A stretch of 64,000 nucleotides of DNA from Rhodobiaceae bacterium UBA7804. Its GTDB lineage: Bacteria > Pseudomonadota > Alphaproteobacteria > Parvibaculales > Parvibaculaceae. A model generated the notes under the pieces. It did no database searches, was not told the origin of the DNA, and saw only the letters and a list, made by a program, of their open reading frames with translations. The position numbers and the translations under genes were made by a program. The stretch is taken from the NCBI GenBank assembly GCA_002480495.1, contig DLCG01000016.1, positions 22,098 through 86,097 on the forward strand, read 5' to 3'. This document shows, one piece after another, positions 8,244-16,284 of the stretch (positions are counted from its first letter, which is position 1; each line of letters begins with the position of its first letter).

Positions 8244-8549
8244 CCATCTGTCGGTAACTTACGGGCACTTTGACAGGTGCGAATTGGTGGGAGTTTAAAC
8301 GTGTGAACCGGATTTGATCCTAATACGGATCAAACTCGAGCGAGATTTTCCTAAAATTCGAAGCGATCCAGTTTGGTTAAAATTGCAAATAATCGCTCAC
8401 ACGAAAAATCGCATTTAGATCAATGCCTAGAGCGCTTCTTGTGTGACCTCGCTAACCATGAGCGTGCTTCAGGTCCTTCCGCGGTGGAGCAATTCGGGAC
8501 TCGAAAAATTTTTCCGGAAAAAATGCCGCAGGGGGGCGATTGACGGTTT
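8244..8549. other. AT-richer intergenic region, no gene
   Basis: This 306-bp gap lies upstream of the BTLCP gene and downstream of the third crotonase, both on the reverse strand. It is visibly richer in A and T than its surroundings and holds an inverted repeat at 8313-8334. I see no plausible coding frame or RNA gene. Confidence 0.6.
8313..8334. promoter_or_regulatory. Perfect inverted repeat upstream of BTLCP gene, candidate operator
   Basis: TTTGATCC (8313-8320) and GGATCAAA (8327-8334) are perfect inverted arms around TAATAC, 70 bp before the BTLCP start. The dyad has the size of an operator. The spacing does not fit an FNR box. The bound regulator is unknown. Confidence 0.45.
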
Positions 8550-9257
8550 TCAGCCGTTTTTCGCCCCGTCGAAAGTGCCGGAATCGCGCTCCAGCGTCTC
8601 CCGGATATGGGCGATCGTTAAGGCGCGTTCCTTGCGCTTGGTATTCGCGAAGGCCGGTTGCTGGAGAGCGGCGAGTTCGCCCGCGCGGGCTCTGGCCGCC
8701 TCCATCAGGGAGGCCGCGGGCAGGGCGGCATCCAGATAACCGACCGCGACCGCCTCGGCAGGGCCATAGACCTTCGCCTGCGTGACGGCCTCGGTGAAGC
8801 GGTTGCGGGCGAGCCTGTCGCGGGCGAGTTCGATGCCGAAAATGGGCATGGTCATGCCGATGGCGACCTCGGGCAGACCGATCCTGAAATTGCCTTCCGC
8901 GCCGATGCGCGAATCCGCGGCGAGCAGCAGCAGGCCGCCCGCGGCCAGCGCGTGGCCGGTGCAGGCCATGACGACCGGCAGCCGGTATTCGTAGAGGCGC
9001 AGCAGCAATTCGGCTCCGGCGGTCACGAGTTTGCGGACGCTTTCGGGGCCGGAGCCCATCACCTCGAGGTCGAAGCCGGCGCAGAAGCGGTTCTCGCGCC
9101 CCGCGATCAGGATGGCCTTTGCCTCTTTTTCGGCGCGGTCGAGCGCGGCATTCAGCTCGCCGATCATGGCATGGCCGAGCGCATTGGCGCGGCCGTCATC
9201 CATGGCGAGGATGGCGATATCGTTCTCGATGGTGGTGGTGAGGATGGTCCCGGACAA
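8550..9257 (-). CDS. Crotonase-family enoyl-CoA hydratase/isomerase
   Basis: 235 residues, shorter than the other two crotonases in the window. Motifs are NRFCAGFDLEVMGSG (first oxyanion-hole strand) and ACTGHALAAGGLLLLAADSRIG (second). The usual first catalytic position reads IGLPEVAIGMTMP, so one Glu is kept, while the second acid is not evident. The C-terminal helical part is short. It belongs to a divergent branch often annotated as crotonase/enoyl-CoA hydratase family protein, and the specific substrate cannot be named. The start MSGTILTTTIENDIAIL agrees with the family. The neighbouring PilZ gene starts about 720 bp upstream on the same strand. Confidence 0.86.
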   Translation of the reverse strand: MSGTILTTTIENDIAILAMDDGRANALGHAMIGELNAALDRAEKEAKAILIAGRENRFCAGFDLEVMGSGPESVRKLVTAGAELLLRLYEYRLPVVMACTGHALAAGGLLLLAADSRIGAEGNFRIGLPEVAIGMTMPIFGIELARDRLARNRFTEAVTQAKVYGPAEAVAVGYLDAALPAASLMEAARARAGELAALQQPAFANTKRKERALTIAHIRETLERDSGTFDGAKNG

Positions 9258-9363
9258 GCTTCGCCCCCTTGTTCATGCCGTCTGCGCGGCGTTCCCTTGG
9301 GGGGCAGTCTAGAACGAGGGGCAGGCCGGGCAAGAGCCCGGCCGGCATTCCCGGATGCAAATC

Positions 9364-9981
9364 CTAGCCGAAGGGCCGCGAAAGGGCGGTGGCGCGTTCG
9401 GGGATATTCGTGAACTGGATGCCCACGCCTTCCTCGGTATGGCGCACCACCCGGCCGCTCATCCGGCCGATCGACACTTCTGTGCCCACGGGCGGGCGGT
9501 TTTCGACCGCGACCTGGGCGCCGCCAAGCGACATGTCGATGATGCGGCAGGGCATGGACTGGCCGTCGGCCAGCGTCAGGACCGAGCTTTCCTCGAGGCC
9601 CGCCTCGCCGGGCGCATATCGGGCAAAGGCGCGGCGCGCCGAGACTTCGATCTTTTCGCCGCGGGCAATCGCCTCGAGGCGCTGGCGCAGGCGTTCGCGG
9701 CGCGGGCCGCTGATGGCCGTCTCGATGGCGAAGCCGTCGTCGAAGCTGCGGACGACAGGGCCCTCGAAGCGGCCGAACTCGTCGAGATAGACGATGACCT
9801 GGGCGCCGACTTCCACGGGATATGCGGATGTGATCGCGATGCCGCCAAGCGACATGTCGCGAATCGAGCAGGGATGTTCGGACCCGTCGGGCGCGAGAAA
9901 ACGGCCTTTCGCCTCAAAGGCGACGCGCTGATAGCGGCGGCGTTCGTCGTGTTCGGGGTTCATGCAAGCTTGGCCTGTCAT
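9364..9981 (-). CDS. Tandem PilZ-domain protein
   Basis: 205 residues with two PilZ domains. The first (residues ~13-95) has the c-di-GMP signature: an Arg-rich start RRRYQRV and DMSLGGIAI. The second (~120-200) keeps DMSLGGAQV but has a less clear RxxxR element (SARRAFARY). Canonical PilZ domains bind cyclic di-GMP; the second may be structural. There is no signal peptide or membrane segment, so this is a cytoplasmic effector. Start choice is uncertain: ATG at 9981 or an in-frame ATG at 9963, neither with a strong Shine-Dalgarno. Confidence 0.88.
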   Translation of the reverse strand: MTGQACMNPEHDERRRYQRVAFEAKGRFLAPDGSEHPCSIRDMSLGGIAITSAYPVEVGAQVIVYLDEFGRFEGPVVRSFDDGFAIETAISGPRRERLRQRLEAIARGEKIEVSARRAFARYAPGEAGLEESSVLTLADGQSMPCRIIDMSLGGAQVAVENRPPVGTEVSIGRMSGRVVRHTEEGVGIQFTNIPERATALSRPFG

Positions 9982-10301
9982 TAGACGCGCGCAAAGGCGC
10001 CAAATCTCGAAGATCAGAATAAGCGTGTCAGAGTTAATGAATTTTTACCGGAACAATCCTCCCTGTCCCTTTTGGCTCCATTCCGGAGAAAAATTCCCCT
10101 CTTTATTGTCCAAAATTGACGCTTGCGTCAGCTTCGGCAATTCCCGACAATCAAGAAGCATTCCGACCATCAGGGAATTCGGCCAGGAAACGGCTGCTAC
10201 ACAGCCAGGAACGGGCGCCGTCCGCCGTCAACGCCGCGCAGGGCAGGGCTTCGCGCAGGCGGGCAGGGCGGCCATACAACAAAAGACCGGAAACAAATCT
10301 C
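9982..10301. other. Intergenic region between divergent PilZ and GMC genes
   Basis: A 320-bp divergent spacer. The part next to the PilZ gene is AT-richer and could carry promoters for both genes; I see no clear -35/-10 pair, dyad, RNA or short gene that I can defend. Confidence 0.5.
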
Positions 10302-11948
10302 ATGAGCGAGTTCGACTACATCATCATCGGCGCCGGCAGTGCTGGCTGCGTATTGGCCAATCGTTTGTCGGAAAACCCATCGAACAAGGTTCTGCTGCTG
10401 GAAGCCGGGTCGAAGGACTCGAACTTCATGATTCACATGCCCGCGGGCGTCGGCAAGCTGATCAGCACGGATCTCGCCAACTGGTGCTACGACACCGAGG
10501 GGCAGCCGCATCTCAACAACCGCAAGCTCTACTGGCCGCGCGGCAAGGTGCTGGGCGGTTCCTCCTCGATCAACGGCATGATCTATATCCGCGGCCATGC
10601 CCGCGACTACGACATGTGGCGCCAGCTCGGCCTCGAAGGCTGGGGCTTCTCCGACGTTCTTCCCTATTTCCGCCGGTCGGAAGGCAACGAGAACGGCGAC
10701 AGCGCCTTCCATGGCGGCGACGGTCCGCTCGGCGTCAGCAATCCGCGCAAGACGAACGTGCTCTTCGAATCCTTCGTGGAGGCGGGCAAGCAGGCAGGCC
10801 ACCCCTACACGGAAGACTTCAACGGCCCGCAGCAGGAGGGCGTCGGTCCCTACCAGCTCACCATCAAGAACGGCCAGCGCTGCAGCGCGGCCAAGGGCTA
10901 TCTCGTGCCCGCGCTGAACAGGCCGAACCTCACCATCGAAGTCGAGGCGCTCACCTCTCGCATCCTTTTCGAGGGCAAGAAGGCGGTCGGCGTCGAATAC
11001 ACGCAGAAGGGCGAGACGAAGACGGCGCGCGCGGGCAAGGAAGTGATCCTGTCGGGCGGCGCGGTGAACTCGCCGCAGGTCCTGCTCCTTTCGGGCATCG
11101 GCAAGGGCGAGTATCTCAAGAAGTTCGGCATCGATGTCGTGGCGGATCTGCCGGGCGTCGGCCAGAACCTGCAGGATCACCTCGACTGCACGGTCATCTA
11201 TGAGTGCACCCAGCCGATCACGCTGCACAGCCAGGTCTCGAACCCGTTGAAGCAGATCGTGACGGGCATGCAGTACACATTCTTCAAGACGGGCCTTGCG
11301 ACATCGAACGGGCTCGAGGCGGGCGCCTTCCTGAAGACGCGGTCCGAACTCGAAATCCCGGACATCCAGCTCCACTTCGTCGCGGCGATGATGCGCGACC
11401 ATGCGCGCGCGAAGTCGGACCGTCACGGCTTCACCGTGCATGTCTGCCAGCTTCGTCCGGAAAGCCGCGGCTATATCGCGCTCAAGTCCACGAACCCCGC
11501 CGATCACGCGCTCATCCAGCCGAACTATCTCGAAGCCGAGTATGACCGCGTGGTGATGCGCGAGGGCGTGAAGATCGTCCGCAACATCATCTCGCAACGC
11601 GCGATGGATGCCTATCGCGGTCCGGAGTTCTGGCCGGGCGCGGGCAAGCAGTCCGATGCGGAGATCGATGCCTGGATTCGCGAGACGGCCGAAACGATCT
11701 ATCACCCGGTCGGCACGGCCAAGATGGGCACGGACCCGATGGCGGTGGTCGATGCGAAGTGCCGCGTCCATGGCGTGCAGAACCTCCGCGTGGTCGACGC
11801 CTCCGTCATGCCGACGCTTGTCGGCGGCAATACCAACGCGCCGACCATCATGATCGCCGAGAAGATCTCGGACGACATTCTCGGCAAGGCGCCACTGCCC
11901 GCCGAAAACGTGACCATCGCGGAAGACCGGATCGGCAACGCCGCCTGA
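10302..11948 (+). CDS. GMC-family FAD-dependent alcohol/choline dehydrogenase
   Basis: 548 residues. The frame is open from 10116, but the true start is the ATG at 10302 because the FAD-binding fold begins at once (YIIIGAGSAGCVLANRLSE, dinucleotide motif GxGxxG). GMC signatures follow: GKVLGGSSSINGMIYIRG, then SGGAVNSPQVLLLSGIG. The catalytic His lies in TIYHPVGTAKMG and the closing FAD contact in GGNTNAPTIMIAEK. Members oxidise primary alcohols, choline or long-chain alkanols and pass electrons to the respiratory chain. With the fatty-acid genes around, an AlkJ-like alkanol dehydrogenase is plausible, but choline dehydrogenase cannot be excluded. A clear terminator follows. Confidence 0.93.
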   Translation: MSEFDYIIIGAGSAGCVLANRLSENPSNKVLLLEAGSKDSNFMIHMPAGVGKLISTDLANWCYDTEGQPHLNNRKLYWPRGKVLGGSSSINGMIYIRGHARDYDMWRQLGLEGWGFSDVLPYFRRSEGNENGDSAFHGGDGPLGVSNPRKTNVLFESFVEAGKQAGHPYTEDFNGPQQEGVGPYQLTIKNGQRCSAAKGYLVPALNRPNLTIEVEALTSRILFEGKKAVGVEYTQKGETKTARAGKEVILSGGAVNSPQVLLLSGIGKGEYLKKFGIDVVADLPGVGQNLQDHLDCTVIYECTQPITLHSQVSNPLKQIVTGMQYTFFKTGLATSNGLEAGAFLKTRSELEIPDIQLHFVAAMMRDHARAKSDRHGFTVHVCQLRPESRGYIALKSTNPADHALIQPNYLEAEYDRVVMREGVKIVRNIISQRAMDAYRGPEFWPGAGKQSDAEIDAWIRETAETIYHPVGTAKMGTDPMAVVDAKCRVHGVQNLRVVDASVMPTLVGGNTNAPTIMIAEKISDDILGKAPLPAENVTIAEDRIGNAA

Positions 11949-11971
11949 TCCCGCTGCCGCCGAAACAAAAC

Positions 11972-12003
11972 AAAAGCCGGTGTCGCGAGACGCCGGCTTT
12001 TTT
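11972..12003 (+). terminator. Rho-independent terminator of GMC gene
   Basis: AAAAGCCGGTGTC and GACGCCGGC arms flank a GCGA loop and run into TTTTTT. It sits 24 bp after the GMC stop and is a textbook intrinsic terminator; the A-run on the left lets it work in both directions. Confidence 0.88.
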
Positions 12004-12047
12004 GTTGGGCTTTTTGTCGGGCGGCTTCTGGCCGGCAGCTTTTCCCT

Positions 12048-12719
12048 CTAGCCCCGTTCCTCGCTGCTCGCGGCGCCGGTCTTCACGAGGCGCAGATAGG
12101 AGCGCTCGCTGCGAAGCGGCGGGCGGCGGGCGGCGTGGCTGGCGATGCTCGCGATCGCGACCGGCGGCTTCTCCGCCAGGATGCGGCGGGCGAGCGTTTC
12201 GGCCTGGGGTGCGCGCTTGGGCATGCGCTCCGGGTCGAGGCGGCGCAGCCGGTCGATCCACTGGCGCGCGAGAAGCCGGTCGCCGATCCAGGCGAAATTG
12301 TCGACGGGCACCGCCGCGCCGAGGACGCGCGTCATCGAGCCGTCCTCATGGGCGAGCGGCAGCAGGATCATCTCGAAGGCGACTTCGCGGCCGTCATTCG
12401 TCGCCGCCGTATATTCGACGACCGAAACCGTCGCGTTGATCGCCACATGGTCCAGCGCCTCTTTCAGGTTCTCGGCGCAGTCGTCCGGCCACATGGAAAG
12501 CAGGTTGTGGCCGCGGAACTCCATGCCATAGGTGCGGCAGAGCCCCGTGCCCGCCAGGCGGAAGCTGTAATTGTCGCGGTCCTTGCGCTCCAGAATGAAG
12601 ACGTAAGGCAGGATCTTGCGGATATCGCCCGGCTCGATCTCGCCGCGCCGCGGCGCGGGACGACCGGCGCGGATGGCGTTCCAGTAGTCGAACAGCGCCT
12701 GATTGTTCTTGTGCTTCAT
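12048..12719 (-). CDS. PAS_5-type PAS domain protein
   Basis: 223 residues from the ATG at 12719, chosen because AGGGG lies nine bases upstream; the longer frame to 13043 is rejected. The sequence matches the alphaproteobacterial PAS_5 family (old DUF1488-like sensors): FDYWNAIRAGRPAPRRGEIEPGDIRKILPYVFILE, then FRLAGTGLCRTYGMEFRGHN. These are single cytoplasmic PAS-fold proteins without an output domain, and several control cell cycle or motility through unknown partners. The C-terminal 60 residues are Arg/Ala-rich and unconserved. It is convergent with the GMC gene. Confidence 0.82.
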   Translation of the reverse strand: MKHKNNQALFDYWNAIRAGRPAPRRGEIEPGDIRKILPYVFILERKDRDNYSFRLAGTGLCRTYGMEFRGHNLLSMWPDDCAENLKEALDHVAINATVSVVEYTAATNDGREVAFEMILLPLAHEDGSMTRVLGAAVPVDNFAWIGDRLLARQWIDRLRRLDPERMPKRAPQAETLARRILAEKPPVAIASIASHAARRPPLRSERSYLRLVKTGAASSEERG

Positions 12720-13096
12720 AGCCCACATCCCCTGCCGCGCTTCCGCATGGCGGGGGACCACCCCTGTTGCCCGATGCGGAAATCCTAATTCATTCCCGGC
12801 GAGCTGTCCCGTTTCGGGTCGCTCGTCCTCGATTTTGTTCCCGCCGAGGCCGCCGTTCCGATCCGGAACGCGCAGGCCCCGTCTTTTCGCGGGATCGAGG
12901 GGGAGGGAGCAGAAAGCGTGCCAGCCGTTAACGGGGCAGGGAGGGGAGCCGCCGGGAGCCCGGCGGATGCGCGGTTTCGCGCCGTTAACCTTTCGCAGCC
13001 GCGTCCGGCACGGCTTCTGCATCCTGTGGTCCGAGACCCGCAAGGGGTCCGGAAAAGACGCAGGCCAACGTGTCCTTTTGGACCGGGAGTGTCAGG
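12720..13096. other. Divergent intergenic region with an inverted repeat
   Basis: A 377-bp spacer between the PAS gene and the Asn-rich protein gene. It contains a perfect 7-bp dyad CGTTCCG-ATC-CGGAACG near 12853-12869 and two GTTAAC sites. It should hold both promoters. No gene or RNA is recognisable. Confidence 0.5.
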
Positions 13097-14065
13097 ATGA
13101 AGCAGATGACGATTTCCATTTCGAGCCGGCTGGCTCTCACGGCGGCGGCCTTCGGCGCCGCGATCTTCCTTTATGCGGCGGCGGGCGCTGCGCCCGCTTC
13201 GGCCGGGTCTTGCGGCGGCGGCTGCACGCCTCCGCCCCCTCCGCCGTCTCACGATTGCGGCTGCGACGGCGGCGGCAAGGGCGGCGGCAAGAACTACAAC
13301 AAGAACATCAATTTCAATCTCAACAAGAACATCAACGTCAACAACAACACCAACATCAACAAGAATACGAACGTCAATAACAACACGAACAACAACACCA
13401 ACAACAACTACAACGAGAACAACATCGACGTTCACGTGAACGTCAACAACACGAACAACGTCTCGGCGACGGCATCCGCCATCGCCAATGCCAATGCGGC
13501 GTCGGACAGCGCCTCCTCCGCGCTCGACCGCACGAGCTCCGTTGCCATCGGCAATGGCAGCGGCGGCGGCTATGGCGGCGGCGGGTCGAGCTACTACGTC
13601 TCCGCGCCCCAGGCCGCCCCGATGGGCGCGCTCAATGTCGTGGTCCGCACGAAGAATGTCGTGAAGCCGGTCAAGGCGATCTGCGTCAGCGCCAAGGGGC
13701 TCGAAGAGGCCGCGCGCATGAGCACCAACGTGACGGAAGTCGGCCCGGAAGACGATGTCGAGCTTTTCCATTGCGTCGCGGGCGACATGCTCGTCGCCAC
13801 GATCGGCCGCATGGCGGGCAAGGGCGACAATGCGAAGCCGGATTATCTCGGCGGCTATGTGATCGAGTGCCGCCCCGGCGAGGCGCTGCGCCACGGCTCG
13901 AACGGCATGCTCGCCTGCGTGCCGCAGCAGCGGGACTATGGCTATAGCCAGGTGCCGCCCGCCACGCGCATGGCCTATGCGGAGGTTCTCATCCGCAAGA
14001 ACGAAAGGGGCGAGGAAGTGTCCGCGATGGGCGGCGGCTTCTTCTCCGGCGGCGTGGGTTACTGA
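13097..14065 (+). CDS. Secreted Asn-rich low-complexity protein
   Basis: 322 residues from the ATG at 13097, which has GGGAG seven bases upstream. Parts in order: signal peptide (LALTAAAFGAAIFLYAAAGAAPASA); a short Cys/Gly/Pro segment (CGGGCTPPPPPP, CGCDGGGKGGG); a remarkable Asn tract of about 60 residues (KNINFNLNKNINVNNNTNIN and onward) with alternating N and hydrophobic residues; an Ala/Ser linker; a Gly-rich patch; and a C-terminal domain of ~140 residues with conserved-looking Cys residues (KAICVSAKG, ELFHCVAGD, VIECRPGE, MLACVPQQ). The Asn tract suggests a beta-stacking or amyloid-like surface element. Function is unknown to me. A strong terminator follows. Confidence 0.85.
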   Translation: MKQMTISISSRLALTAAAFGAAIFLYAAAGAAPASAGSCGGGCTPPPPPPSHDCGCDGGGKGGGKNYNKNINFNLNKNINVNNNTNINKNTNVNNNTNNNTNNNYNENNIDVHVNVNNTNNVSATASAIANANAASDSASSALDRTSSVAIGNGSGGGYGGGGSSYYVSAPQAAPMGALNVVVRTKNVVKPVKAICVSAKGLEEAARMSTNVTEVGPEDDVELFHCVAGDMLVATIGRMAGKGDNAKPDYLGGYVIECRPGEALRHGSNGMLACVPQQRDYGYSQVPPATRMAYAEVLIRKNERGEEVSAMGGGFFSGGVGY

Positions 14066-14131
14066 TTAGCAAGCGTGGGCCGGCGGCGCGCGATTGCTTC
14101 ATCCCGCGCGGCCGATGGGGGCCTGATCGGG

Positions 14132-14160
14132 ACGGGGAGAGCTTCAGCTCTCCCCGTTTT
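14132..14160. terminator. Bidirectional terminator between Asn-rich gene and LysR gene
   Basis: Perfect 12-base arms ACGGGGAGAGCT (14132-14143) and AGCTCTCCCCGT (14146-14157) followed by TTT. The reverse-strand LysR stop codon (14144-14146) lies in the loop, so the hairpin overlaps the end of that gene. Confidence 0.85.
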
Positions 14161-15058
14161 CGTTTGAGCTCTTCGCGTGTTCCCGCGCCATCGCGATGAA
14201 GGCCTTGAGCGCCGCGGAAGGGTTGCGCCTGCTCGGATAGTAGAGGCATAGCCCGGCGAAGGGCGGCGTCCAGTCCTCGAGAACGCGCACGAGGCGCTTC
14301 GCCTTTATGTCGTCGCGCACATCCTGCTCCATGAAGAAGCCGAGCCCGATCCCTTCGAGAACGGCGGCCCGCGCGATGCCGGTTTCGTCCAGCGTCACCT
14401 GCCCGGACACGTCGATCTGCGCGGTCTGGCTTCCCTTCTCGAATTGCCAGCGAAAGAGAACGCCGTTCGGCAGCCGCACGCGGATGCAGGGCATGTTGAG
14501 CAGGTCCGTCGGCACGCGCGGCTTCCCGTGCTTCTTGATGTAGGCGGGCGAACCCACCACGGCATAGCGCTGCTGCCGCCCGAGCGAGACGGAGATCATG
14601 TCGCTCGGCACGAGATCGGCCACGCGCACGCCGATGTCGAAGCCGTCCGCCACGATGTCGACGAGCCGCCCCTCCGTCACCAGGTCGATATGCACCTGCG
14701 GGTAGCGGTTGAGAAAGGCGAGCACCAGCGGGGCGATGTCCCGCGCCGCCGTCGCGAAGGCGTTGATGCGCAGCGTGCCGGAAGGCGTCGCCTGCTGCGA
14801 CTTCGCCGTGTCCACGGCGCTGTGAATGTCCTGCAGCGCCGGGCTCACCTGCTCCACGAAGATCCGCCCCGCATCGGTCAGCGAGACGCTCCGCGTCGTC
14901 CGGTTGAAAAGGCGGACGCCGAGTTCCGCCTCCAGCTTGCCGATGGCGTGGCTGAGCGCGGTCGTGGACATGTCGAGGTCGAGCGCCGCGGCGCGAAACG
15001 AGCCCCTGCGCGAGATCGCGATGACGGCATCCAGGTCCTTCAGCGCCGGTCTGTACAT
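14144..15058 (-). CDS. LysR-family transcriptional regulator
   Basis: 304 residues. The N-terminal winged helix-turn-helix is clear (LDAVIAISRRGSFRAAALDL, then TTALSHAIGKLEAELGVRLFNRTTRSVSLTDAG), followed by a periplasmic-binding-like effector domain (GTLRINAFATAARDIAPLVL to GIGLGFFMEQDV). LysR proteins usually control a divergent operon and respond to a pathway metabolite. Here the divergent targets are the SnoaL-like and SDR genes, with a 7-bp perfect dyad between them. I choose ATG 15058; an in-frame ATG at 15088 would add ten residues. The effector is unknown. Confidence 0.9.
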   Translation of the reverse strand: MYRPALKDLDAVIAISRRGSFRAAALDLDMSTTALSHAIGKLEAELGVRLFNRTTRSVSLTDAGRIFVEQVSPALQDIHSAVDTAKSQQATPSGTLRINAFATAARDIAPLVLAFLNRYPQVHIDLVTEGRLVDIVADGFDIGVRVADLVPSDMISVSLGRQQRYAVVGSPAYIKKHGKPRVPTDLLNMPCIRVRLPNGVLFRWQFEKGSQTAQIDVSGQVTLDETGIARAAVLEGIGLGFFMEQDVRDDIKAKRLVRVLEDWTPPFAGLCLYYPSRRNPSAALKAFIAMAREHAKSSNENGES

Positions 15059-15090
15059 TGTCCCGTTTTCCGCAATGTTGCATCTCATTC

Positions 15091-15109
15091 TATCCCGCTT
15101 ATCGGGATA
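15091..15109. promoter_or_regulatory. LysR operator candidate between divergent genes
   Basis: TATCCCG-cttat-CGGGATA is a perfect 7-bp dyad with the T-N11-A layout of LysR sites. It lies 33 bp before the LysR start and 73 bp before the SnoaL-like start, the expected place for autoregulation and activation. Confidence 0.65.
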
Positions 15110-15181
15110 TGTGTCCACCTCTATCTTGTGAGGACGACGCGAACACGAGACCCCCAAACCCTCAGACAAAGGAGCAGCCCC

Positions 15182-15505
15182 ATGAACATGCCATCCCCGG
15201 TCAAAGCCTATTTCGATGCCGACCGGAACAGGGACGCCCGCGCCCTCGCCGCGGCCTTCGCCGCCGATGCGACGGTGAAGGACGAGGGCAACACCTATGC
15301 GGGCCGCGAGGCGATCGAGGCCTGGTGGAGCGAGGCCAAGGCGAAATACGAGCCCGTCGCCGCCCCGCTGGAAGTCGAGGGGCAGGGCGAGGCCGTGAAG
15401 GTGCTCGCCGAGGTCACGGGCAACTTCCCCGGCAGTCCCGTGAAGCTCACCTTCGCCTTCCGGCTCGCGGGCGCGCGGATCGAACATCTGGAGATCACGC
15501 AATGA
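15182..15505 (+). CDS. SnoaL-like / NTF2-like small protein
   Basis: 107 residues from the ATG at 15182 after AAAGGAG. The pattern VKAYFDADRNRDARALAAAFAADATVKDEGNTYAGREAIEAWW is the classic start of NTF2-like SnoaL proteins: first helix, then the strand carrying DEG and the G-R-E-A-I helix. The C-terminal strands (VTGNFPGSPVKLTFAFRL) close the cone-shaped barrel. Members are polyketide cyclases, isomerases or accessory ligand binders. The stop overlaps the SDR start (ATGA), so the two are cotranscribed and likely act on the same small molecule under the divergent LysR regulator. Confidence 0.85.
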   Translation: MNMPSPVKAYFDADRNRDARALAAAFAADATVKDEGNTYAGREAIEAWWSEAKAKYEPVAAPLEVEGQGEAVKVLAEVTGNFPGSPVKLTFAFRLAGARIEHLEITQ

Positions 15506-16281
15506 GCGCCTTCCTCAGCCTCGAGGGCAAGCGCGCGCTCGTCACCTCCGGCACGCGCGGCGCGGGCGCGGCCACGGTCGCGCTCTTCCGCGAGCTCGGT
15601 GCGCAGGTCCTCACGACCGCGCGCTCGAAGCCCGCGGACATGCCGGATGAGATCTTCGCCGCGGCCGACCTCACGACGGCGGAAGGCTGCGCCTCCCTCG
15701 CGGCGGAGGTGCAGCGCCGCCTCGGCGGTGTCGACATCGTCGTCCACATGCTCGGCGGCTCCTCGGCGCCCGCCGGCGGTTTCGCCGCGCTGACGGATGA
15801 GGTCTGGCGGCAGGAGTTCGATCTCAATCTCTTCCCCGCCGTCCGCCTCGACCGCGCCCTGCTGCCCGGCATGGTCGCGCAAGGCAGCGGCGTGGTGATC
15901 CACGTCACCTCGATCCAGCGCGTGCTGCCGCTGCCCGAGGCGACCACCGGCTATGCCGCGGCCAAGGCCGCGCTCTCGGCCTACAGCAAGAGCCTCTCGA
16001 AGGAGGTCTCGCCCCGTGGCGTGCGCGTTATGCGCGTGTCGCCGGGCTGGATCGAAACCGAAGCGTCGGTCGATCTCGCAAACCGTCTCGCCCGCGAAGC
16101 AGGCACGGATTACGAGGGCGGCAAGAAGATGATCATGGATTCCCTCGGCGGCATTCCGATAGGCCGTCCGTCTAAGCCCGACGAAATCGCGAACCTCGTC
16201 GCCTTTCTCGCCTCGGAGCGCGCGGCGACGATCACCGGCACGGAATATGTGATCGATGGCGGCACGGTGCCGACCGTCTAG
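15502..16281 (+). CDS. SDR-family NAD(P)-dependent oxidoreductase
   Basis: 259 residues. The cofactor motif is TSGTRGAG (residues 15-22), a variant of TGxxxGxG. The active site is VTSIQR (Ser) with YAAAK (Tyr and Lys), and the sequence closes with the SDR C-terminal pattern ITGTEYVIDGGTVPTV. The four-base overlap with the SnoaL-like gene indicates one operon. Closest resemblance is to classical SDR oxidoreductases such as 3-ketoacyl reductase-like or dihydrodiol dehydrogenase-like enzymes. The substrate cannot be read from the sequence. It ends three bases from the convergent GNAT gene. Confidence 0.92.
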   Translation: MSAFLSLEGKRALVTSGTRGAGAATVALFRELGAQVLTTARSKPADMPDEIFAAADLTTAEGCASLAAEVQRRLGGVDIVVHMLGGSSAPAGGFAALTDEVWRQEFDLNLFPAVRLDRALLPGMVAQGSGVVIHVTSIQRVLPLPEATTGYAAAKAALSAYSKSLSKEVSPRGVRVMRVSPGWIETEASVDLANRLAREAGTDYEGGKKMIMDSLGGIPIGRPSKPDEIANLVAFLASERAATITGTEYVIDGGTVPTV

Positions 16282-16284
16282 CCC

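Noticed and set aside
8313..8334. FNR/Anr box
   Set aside because: The TTGAT and ATCAA half-sites are ten bases apart and not four, so it is only listed as an unidentified dyad.
13290..13460. Possible CRISPR or tandem DNA repeat (AAC-rich units)
   Set aside because: The regularity comes from Asn codons of the coding sequence; there are no constant repeats with unique spacers.
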